From Nitrospirota bacterium (GTDB taxonomy: Bacteria > Nitrospirota > Nitrospiria > Nitrospirales > Nitrospiraceae), in assembly GCA_005877535.1 (NCBI GenBank), contig VBOM01000221.1, forward strand, positions 1 to 10,532: DNA of 10,532 nucleotides. Direction: 5' to 3'. Below, in pieces: positions 6,424 through 10,532 of the stretch (positions are counted from its first letter, which is position 1; each line of letters begins with the position of its first letter). The notes beneath the pieces are model-generated. The model did not search any database, was not told the origin of the DNA, and worked only from the letters and a program-made list of their open reading frames with translations. A program made the position numbers and the translations under genes.

Positions 6424-7356
6424 CTAAACGATCCGCGTTTGGGACTTCGTCCCGGCCTTGAATTCCATATCGATAATTTGCACCTCGCCACTCGGGGATA
6501 CCTGAATCGGCAGCAGGTCGAGGGGGCGCGGGGCGGGGCCCTCCAGCACCTTGCCGGACGCGTCATAAATGCTCAAGTGGCAGGGGCAGAGGAAGACTTG
6601 CCCGAGTATCTTGTGTTTTCGCCATTTATATCCGCAACCAAGGTGGGGACATTTGCCGGAAAATGCGAGGTAGGGCATATCCTTCTTATTGGTCCAGATG
6701 GCTTTCCCTGTGGCATCCCGGAATTCCATATCCTTCCCCTGATACACCTTTTCCAACACTGGAGGAGTCGCCTTGACGAGCCACACATTCTTCTCGATCT
6801 CAGCTTCAGGCATATAGGCTTCTTTGACATTGCGCTTGTACTTGAACTGGGTCCCAGCATCGTCCACCTTCACCTTCCCGATGTTGCCGATCTTCAGCCA
6901 TCTGTTATCCAACGGTGCATACATCGGTTTCATCAAGTACTTCAGCACTGGGAAGGCCAGCGGCAATCCTATAAACAGCCCCGTCACGTAGGTCAAGTTT
7001 GCGAAAAACTTCCGCCGCTTGACGTTCCGCTCCAGATCAGGGAACGGCACCAGGACTTCGCCCGGTGTGACGTGAATATGCCTCTCGAGGCCAGGGATTT
7101 CCACTTCATGCAGGGTGACATAGTCTTCACGCTTGAAAGGAGGCAAGGCCATGACTTCGGACGAGGACGACCGCAGTTGCACCAGATCGTCCGTCACAGT
7201 CTGCACAGCGCCCATCGATACTTGTCGTTCGCCCGCGCCGTTCATCGATACGACGAGATGGCTGACCTCATGGGACAACGGGTCCATGATGACCTTGGCC
7301 ACTTCTCCGACTTCTCGATCCGCACAGCGGACTTTCGATTTCAGTTGAGGCTGCAT
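6424..7356 (-). CDS. Rieske iron-sulfur protein with N-terminal PRC-barrel-like domain
   Basis: The 310-residue Rieske subunit carries the 2Fe-2S ligand motifs CPHLGC (236-241) and CPCH (257-260), followed by the usual GPAPRPLDLLP. One transmembrane helix lies at about 117-138, just after a basic NVKRRK. Ahead of it, residues 1-105 (KVRCADREVGEVAKVIMDP then VSHLVV) look like a PRC-barrel domain. That domain is not part of classical bc1 or b6f Rieske proteins and would face the cytoplasm. The protein transfers electrons between quinol at cytochrome b and a c-type cytochrome in the periplasm. The ATG is one base after the stop of the cytochrome c gene and the stop abuts the ATG of cytochrome b, so expression is probably coupled. 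The Rieske call is firm; the PRC call rests on pattern only. Confidence 0.9.
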   Translation of the reverse strand: MQPQLKSKVRCADREVGEVAKVIMDPLSHEVSHLVVSMNGAGERQVSMGAVQTVTDDLVQLRSSSSEVMALPPFKREDYVTLHEVEIPGLERHIHVTPGEVLVPFPDLERNVKRRKFFANLTYVTGLFIGLPLAFPVLKYLMKPMYAPLDNRWLKIGNIGKVKVDDAGTQFKYKRNVKEAYMPEAEIEKNVWLVKATPPVLEKVYQGKDMEFRDATGKAIWTNKKDMPYLAFSGKCPHLGCGYKWRKHKILGQVFLCPCHLSIYDASGKVLEGPAPRPLDLLPIQVSPSGEVQIIDMEFKAGTKSQTRIV

Positions 7357-7357
7357 G

Positions 7358-7816
7358 CTACTTCTTCTTGATCGGTTTTGGAGTGTTCACCGATGTATTC
7401 TTGAAAGTACCCAGCCAGGAGGCGAGCGCCACGACGTCGCCTGGCTCCATGAGATCCTTATATTTGTCCGGCATCTTGCCCTTCTCCCACTCCTTCTCGA
7501 ATCCCTCGGCCATAAAGCTCTTGGGATCCAGAATTTTCTGTTTAATGTCGTCGACCGTGAGATATGTGCCGATGTTGTCCAACTCCGGACCGCGCTTCTT
7601 CCCACCCTCACCCTTGAGCTTATGACAATTGTAACATTCTTGTAGCTGCCACTGCTCTTCACCAAGCTTCATAAAGTCTCCGGTTGCCACGCTGGCCGTG
7701 ACCGGAGGAGAATCGCCGGTCGTCGGCCCTTTCGTCACCTGATCCCCGCCGAGCGCCCTGAGGCGAATTTCCAGGGCTTTCACCTGCTCATCAAGTGACT
7801 TCGCACGTGCGATCAA
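7358..7816 (-). CDS. Monoheme c-type cytochrome without signal peptide, TTG start
   Basis: The 152-residue protein has a charged, probable coiled-coil N-terminus (SLDEQVKALEIRLRAL, 7-22), a Gly/Pro/Thr linker, and a cytochrome c domain. CYNCH is at 61-65 and the likely Met ligand is Met115 in KGKMPDKYKDLM. A lysine-rich tail ends the protein. Heme attachment needs export, yet no signal peptide or membrane segment is present. In this frame a TAG stop lies immediately before the TTG codon, and the TTG overlaps the TGA of the small membrane ORF (TTGA). The small ORF plus this gene may descend from one membrane-anchored cytochrome that was interrupted. The gene lies one base upstream of the Rieske ATG and is a good candidate for the cytochrome c1/f-like partner of the Rieske/cytochrome b pair. 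The exact start is uncertain. Confidence 0.78.
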   Translation of the reverse strand: MIARAKSLDEQVKALEIRLRALGGDQVTKGPTTGDSPPVTASVATGDFMKLGEEQWQLQECYNCHKLKGEGGKKRGPELDNIGTYLTVDDIKQKILDPKSFMAEGFEKEWEKGKMPDKYKDLMEPGDVVALASWLGTFKNTSVNTPKPIKKK

Positions 7817-7968
7817 CTATCCAGCAACATGAAGACAGCAGCCCCCAACATCGCGTAGCCGAAGAACATCATCTGGAAAATAAAGGGAAACTCGAGCGCC
7901 CTCGTAATACCGACAAGCACGCCGCCCACCACCAGACCGATCGACAGCTTCTTTATCACATTCCACAT
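7813..7968 (-). CDS. Small membrane protein (51 residues), possible detached anchor of the next cytochrome
   Basis: The frame starts at ATG 7968 and begins MWNVIKKLSIGLVVGGVLVG. It has two hydrophobic segments (about 8-21 and 28-49) separated by ITRALEF, and ends AAVFMLLDS. The basic start plus first hydrophobic stretch could act as an uncleaved signal anchor. A purine-rich AAGGAAAGAGAG is seen upstream. It begins 39 bases after CydA-like gene A and its TGA overlaps the TTG start of the cytochrome gene, so translation is probably coupled. The cytochrome lacks an export signal, so this may be the N-terminal half of a split or decayed anchored cytochrome, or an independent small subunit. I do not recognise a family. 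Confidence 0.6.
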   Translation of the reverse strand: MWNVIKKLSIGLVVGGVLVGITRALEFPFIFQMMFFGYAMLGAAVFMLLDS

Positions 7969-8007
7969 GCAGACTCTCTTTCCTTCAGTAGGCGTTCCGC
8001 ACCCCGG

Positions 8008-9750
8008 TTACTTGGCCCTGGCAGGAACAGGATCTCCCTCGGGTGCATGCCCCTTCGAATCGGAAGGTCGAAGGGTTACGATAATGGCGAAACTGACGAC
8101 TACGAAAAAGACGACAGTGATCCCGGTAATCCACCAGGCGGAATACGACAGCGTCGGCGTGAAGGACTCCGCGGTGAAATCGGGCAACAAATTGTAGGTA
8201 TGGTAGTACTTCCGCAGCAGCGAACGGACTGCGCCCATCAACCCCATCGTCCAAATTGAACTGAAGGCGAGAAAGATCAGCACGAACTGGGAGGCGAAAT
8301 CAATTTTCCCCCAGATAATCGTGCCCTGCCTGATAGCCCGGTTATAAATGACGTAGTTGACGACCGTGACGAACACCAAGGTGAACGCCGCCGAATTCTT
8401 GGCCGGCATCAACGCCAGGAAGTTCCAATCCGACGGCAGCTCCAACTCCGCCACCAACTTGGCGCCGGTCGGAACGAATCCGTGGGGGGTGAGCCAGATG
8501 GCATCGCCCACGACGACCATCAAGAACCCGATTTTAATGACGGTCCGCGCAGAAACAGTCTGCGGAATGAACCGGCCCACCAGCGGGATGAACCGGACCA
8601 GCGGGACGAACCGGGCCAGAGTAAACGGCGCCAGGATCAACGGCAGAAGGAACGCCAACGACATCGGGTCGGGAACCGGATAGTCCGTCATCACCTTGGT
8701 CATCACCAGGGGGAGCGCCACCATCACGATGGGAGCCAGGATGGTCATCCGGACCTTTTCGACCCCCTCAATACGTTTCATACTGAGCCAGATGTAATAG
8801 TTACTGGCCAAGAACATGAGTCCGATCATCGCTCCTTGCATTTCAAAAAACATCGAGAGTTGGTCAGCCATCATGTACGGGCAGATCGACGCATCGTAGT
8901 CGCAGAGCTCATACGCCAACAGATACCCCATGAAGGGCAGGAACAGCATCGCGCCCACTCCGATTAGATTTCCGACGAAGCCCATCCAATCGTAGTAGGC
9001 CCGCTCTTCATCCTTTTTCGCTCCCATGTACATGTAGGCGGCAATCATGCCCGCCACAAATCCTCCGAACGTGACGTTACCGACAATCCGGTGGAGATTG
9101 AGCGGCATCCAGCTATAGTTGGCAATTTTGTCCCACAAGGTCGCGACTGCGAGGAACTCTTGTGGCGAAACACCCTCGGCCTTCACAGGAGTATTCATGA
9201 ACGAGGTCGGGCCGTTGATCACAACCAGCGTGACCAGACCGATCAGATTCAAGAGCACCCCGAGGGCGATATGACGGGCCTTCTTCTCACCTTTCCAGGC
9301 GTCCCAGGTGTAGAAATACAGGTATAACAAGATGGTTTCGCTGATGAACAACAGCGGGTAGATCACCGCAAACACGAGGAAGAAGTGATTGATGAACCAC
9401 GTGGTGAACTGCGGGTATGTCGCGAGAAGCACGAAAATAAACAGGCCACCGGTGAGGGCAGTCATGCTGTAGAGAATGACCGTGACCTTTGTGACCTCTT
9501 TTGCCAAGCGATCGTATCGAGGCTCTTGCTTCCGATACCCCATCCATTCTGAGATCACGACAAAAATCGGGGCGCCGAGAATGAACGCCGCAAACAGAAT
9601 GTGAAGCTGGGCGACGATCCATACCGCGGTCCGATTCCCCGTATAGGGAAACTCCACCGGAGGCGCGCCAGGAGCTTGTGCATACGCCACTCCTCCGATC
9701 AACGCCAGAAGCGCACATGCCGCCACGAGACTACGCTGCCAAGTTTTCAT
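8008..9750 (-). CDS. CydA-like (cytochrome bd-like) membrane protein A
   Basis: The 580-residue protein has a clear signal peptide (MKTWQRSLVAACALLALIGG, probable cleavage after AYA at 24) and about 13 transmembrane segments. Residues matching CydA heme ligands by eye are His50 (WIVAQLHILFAAF), Glu138 (ISETILLYLYFYTWDAW) and His220 (LNLHRIVGNV). The CydA Glu99 position is Ile130. A quinol loop is not evident and no cydB is nearby. It is paralogous to the protein at 2232-4088, sharing YDWMG.VGN.IGV, SNYY.WL, a TPH motif (421-423) and a late MG-R-S segment. It has about 65 extra residues before TPH, including the RFVPLV-type repeat, and lacks about 72 residues found in the other protein after the shared RA (471-472). 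It heads the tight block with Rieske and cytochrome b, suggesting a structural partner of that complex. Oxidase function is unproven. Confidence 0.86.
   Translation of the reverse strand: MKTWQRSLVAACALLALIGGVAYAQAPGAPPVEFPYTGNRTAVWIVAQLHILFAAFILGAPIFVVISEWMGYRKQEPRYDRLAKEVTKVTVILYSMTALTGGLFIFVLLATYPQFTTWFINHFFLVFAVIYPLLFISETILLYLYFYTWDAWKGEKKARHIALGVLLNLIGLVTLVVINGPTSFMNTPVKAEGVSPQEFLAVATLWDKIANYSWMPLNLHRIVGNVTFGGFVAGMIAAYMYMGAKKDEERAYYDWMGFVGNLIGVGAMLFLPFMGYLLAYELCDYDASICPYMMADQLSMFFEMQGAMIGLMFLASNYYIWLSMKRIEGVEKVRMTILAPIVMVALPLVMTKVMTDYPVPDPMSLAFLLPLILAPFTLARFVPLVRFIPLVGRFIPQTVSARTVIKIGFLMVVVGDAIWLTPHGFVPTGAKLVAELELPSDWNFLALMPAKNSAAFTLVFVTVVNYVIYNRAIRQGTIIWGKIDFASQFVLIFLAFSSIWTMGLMGAVRSLLRKYYHTYNLLPDFTAESFTPTLSYSAWWITGITVVFFVVVSFAIIVTLRPSDSKGHAPEGDPVPARAK
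8560..8613 (-). repeat. In-frame tandem repeat inside CydA-like gene A
   Basis: Three units of about 18-21 bases encode RFVPLV, RFIPLVG and RFIPQ (residues 380-397). The DNA units are also similar (GGGATGAACCGGACCAGC and GGGACGAACCGGGCCAGA on the plus strand), so this looks like a recent or conserved micro-duplication. It lies in the part absent from the paralogue and would form an Arg-studded amphipathic stretch between membrane helices. Confidence 0.7.
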
Positions 9751-10096
9751 AATATTTTGCCGCCCCTCTTCACACGGACCATTGAATTTTCACCGTGCCA
9801 CAATGGTTTTTCCACAACCTGCTAGGCTTCGGCGGCGGGTGGAGATCCAGGGCGTCAGGAGGTTGTGCGTCGTACAGAACAGCATCCATTCACCGTGAAC
9901 CGTGCGATGCCCCCGCGACTAGAACTGACGGAGCCACAAGAAGATCTGGTTATGACCGTAGGGGCACAACGTTCGTCCAAGCATCGCATAGCACCCTAGG
10001 CGATCAGTAAGCGAATACACCGATAGCCCACCCGGAGGCTCAGGGCAAGAGGATATCTTCGGTTAATGTCGGACAGGCTCCTAGATTGAAGTCCCC
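9751..10096. promoter_or_regulatory. Repeat-rich leader region upstream of CydA-like gene A
   Basis: No gene is seen in these 346 bases. Paired elements include ACCATTG/CAATGGT (9778-9784 and 9801-9807), CACAACCT/AGGTTGTG (9813-9820 and 9860-9867), and TGCGATGC/GCATCGCA (9903-9910 and 9981-9988). There is also a TTCAC-C-GTGAA palindrome (9889-9899). The 9-base word TTCACCGTG occurs at 9789 and again at 9889, exactly 100 bases apart. These could be operator sites or a structured leader RNA of the block starting at 9750. No convincing -35/-10 pair or terminator with a T-run was found. AGAGGGGCGG upstream of the 9750 ATG may serve as a ribosome binding site, though its spacing is long. Confidence 0.4.
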
Positions 10097-10532
10097 TTAC
10101 TTGCCCGCCGGTGCCGGAGCAGCTGAAGCTGCCGGAGCAGCAGGAGCAGCCGAGACGCTTGCCACATCAACCCAAGATTTCTTGTCGGCGTCCCATCCCT
10201 TCCCGGCCAGCCCGAAGTTCCGCTCAAACAGCATCACCTTCCAGATATCTTCTTCTGGCAGCTTACTCTTCCACGCCTTCATCTTCGTATTGGGAACCCC
10301 TTCGGAAATCCGCCAGATCCACACTGAATCGGAGTAGAGCTTCATCCGCTCGCCGACGCGGAAGTCACGGGCACCCGCCTTGACCGGCTTGCCGTCCTTG
10401 CCATGGCAGCTGGCACAATTTACATCGGGGTTTGTCTCGCCGATGAAGATCTTCCGCCCTTCTTCCATTTTGGCCGCATCGGCCCACCAACCGGCCGGCA
10501 TATGTTTGTCGGCGTACTCAGCAGGAGCAGGC
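10097..10532 (-). CDS. Monoheme c-type cytochrome, 5' end outside window
   Basis: The reading frame stays open to the right edge (PAPAEYADKH precedes the internal Met at 10501), so the true start is outside and about 145 residues are visible. It contains heme-binding CASCH in PDVNCASCHGKDGKP, a GARDFR segment, WIWRISEGVPNTKMKAWKSK with the probable Met ligand, and PEEDIWKVMLFERNFG. This is the layout of small periplasmic class I cytochromes. It ends in an Ala/Pro-rich tail of about 20 residues. The Trp-rich and Met-ligand region resembles the cytochrome at 790-1506, indicating paralogy. It is separated from the next gene by 346 bases, so it may belong to a different transcript. It is probably a periplasmic electron carrier or complex subunit. 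Confidence 0.84.
   Translation of the reverse strand, partial: PAPAEYADKHMPAGWWADAAKMEEGRKIFIGETNPDVNCASCHGKDGKPVKAGARDFRVGERMKLYSDSVWIWRISEGVPNTKMKAWKSKLPEEDIWKVMLFERNFGLAGKGWDADKKSWVDVASVSAAPAAPAASAAPAPAGK

Noticed and set aside
6337..7371. 344-codon plus-strand open frame opposite Rieske and the start of cytochrome b
   Set aside because: It lies antisense to firmly identified proteins and shows no recognisable domains or plausible start context.
9782..9800. Sigma-54 type promoter around TGGCAC on the minus strand
   Set aside because: Only the -24-like half is present; no GC-containing -12 element at proper spacing follows.
9806..9826. Possible end of another MITE (TTTTTC ... CCTGCTAG) matching the right end at 5470-5488
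   Set aside because: About 16 of 20 positions match, but no partner end is found at a sensible distance. It may be a relic but is too weak to annotate.
10020..10096. Intrinsic terminator after the right-hand cytochrome gene
   Set aside because: A short GCCC/GGGC pairing exists, but the stem is weak and no T-run follows on the minus strand.
1..10532. CRISPR array, tRNA or rRNA genes
   Set aside because: No regularly spaced direct repeats with unique spacers and no tRNA- or rRNA-like segments were recognised in the spacers.

Overview
All genes in this window lie on the minus strand, so transcription runs from high to low coordinates. The proteins are membrane electron-transfer components: two CydA-like (cytochrome bd-like) multi-spanning proteins, a Rieske protein, a b6-type cytochrome b, four monoheme c-type cytochromes and a heme-binding protein resembling the gamma subunit of type II DMSO reductases. 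Paired cytochrome bd-like proteins without CydB, short c-type cytochromes and an NxrC-like protein strongly suggest Nitrospira (phylum Nitrospirota, nitrite oxidisers). This assignment is inference from protein architecture and was not checked by a search.

Layout in transcription order. (1) The 3' part of a c-type cytochrome enters at the right edge (10097-10532). (2) A 346-bp gap (9751-10096) rich in small inverted and direct repeats probably holds the leader of what follows. (3) A tightly packed block follows: CydA-like protein A (8008-9750), a 51-residue membrane protein (7813-7968), a c-type cytochrome without its own signal peptide (7358-7816), a PRC-barrel/Rieske fusion (6424-7356) and cytochrome b (5485-6423). 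The last four genes overlap or abut. (4) A 366-bp gap holds a 259-bp MITE-like element with 17-bp terminal inverted repeats and a heptamer-phased repeat. (5) The second block is an unrecognised membrane protein with a coiled-coil tail (4114-5118), CydA-like protein B (2232-4088) and two membrane-anchored c-type cytochromes (1517-2140 and 790-1506). (6) After a structured 266-bp gap comes a secreted heme-binding, NxrC/EbdC-like protein that runs off the left edge (1-523).

The genes plausibly build one composite respiratory module. The Rieske and cytochrome b pair would exchange electrons with the quinone pool. The c-type cytochromes would carry electrons on the periplasmic side. The two CydA-like proteins, which lack a CydB partner and an obvious quinol loop, would be membrane heme subunits of unknown catalytic role. 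In a nitrite oxidiser such a module could work forwards to oxygen or backwards for quinone reduction; the sequence does not decide.

The oddest points are two junctions. Cytochrome b lacks its N-terminal extension and half of the first helix, and it follows the Rieske stop codon directly in the same frame. The c-type cytochrome has no export signal and starts at a TTG overlapping the stop of the small membrane ORF.
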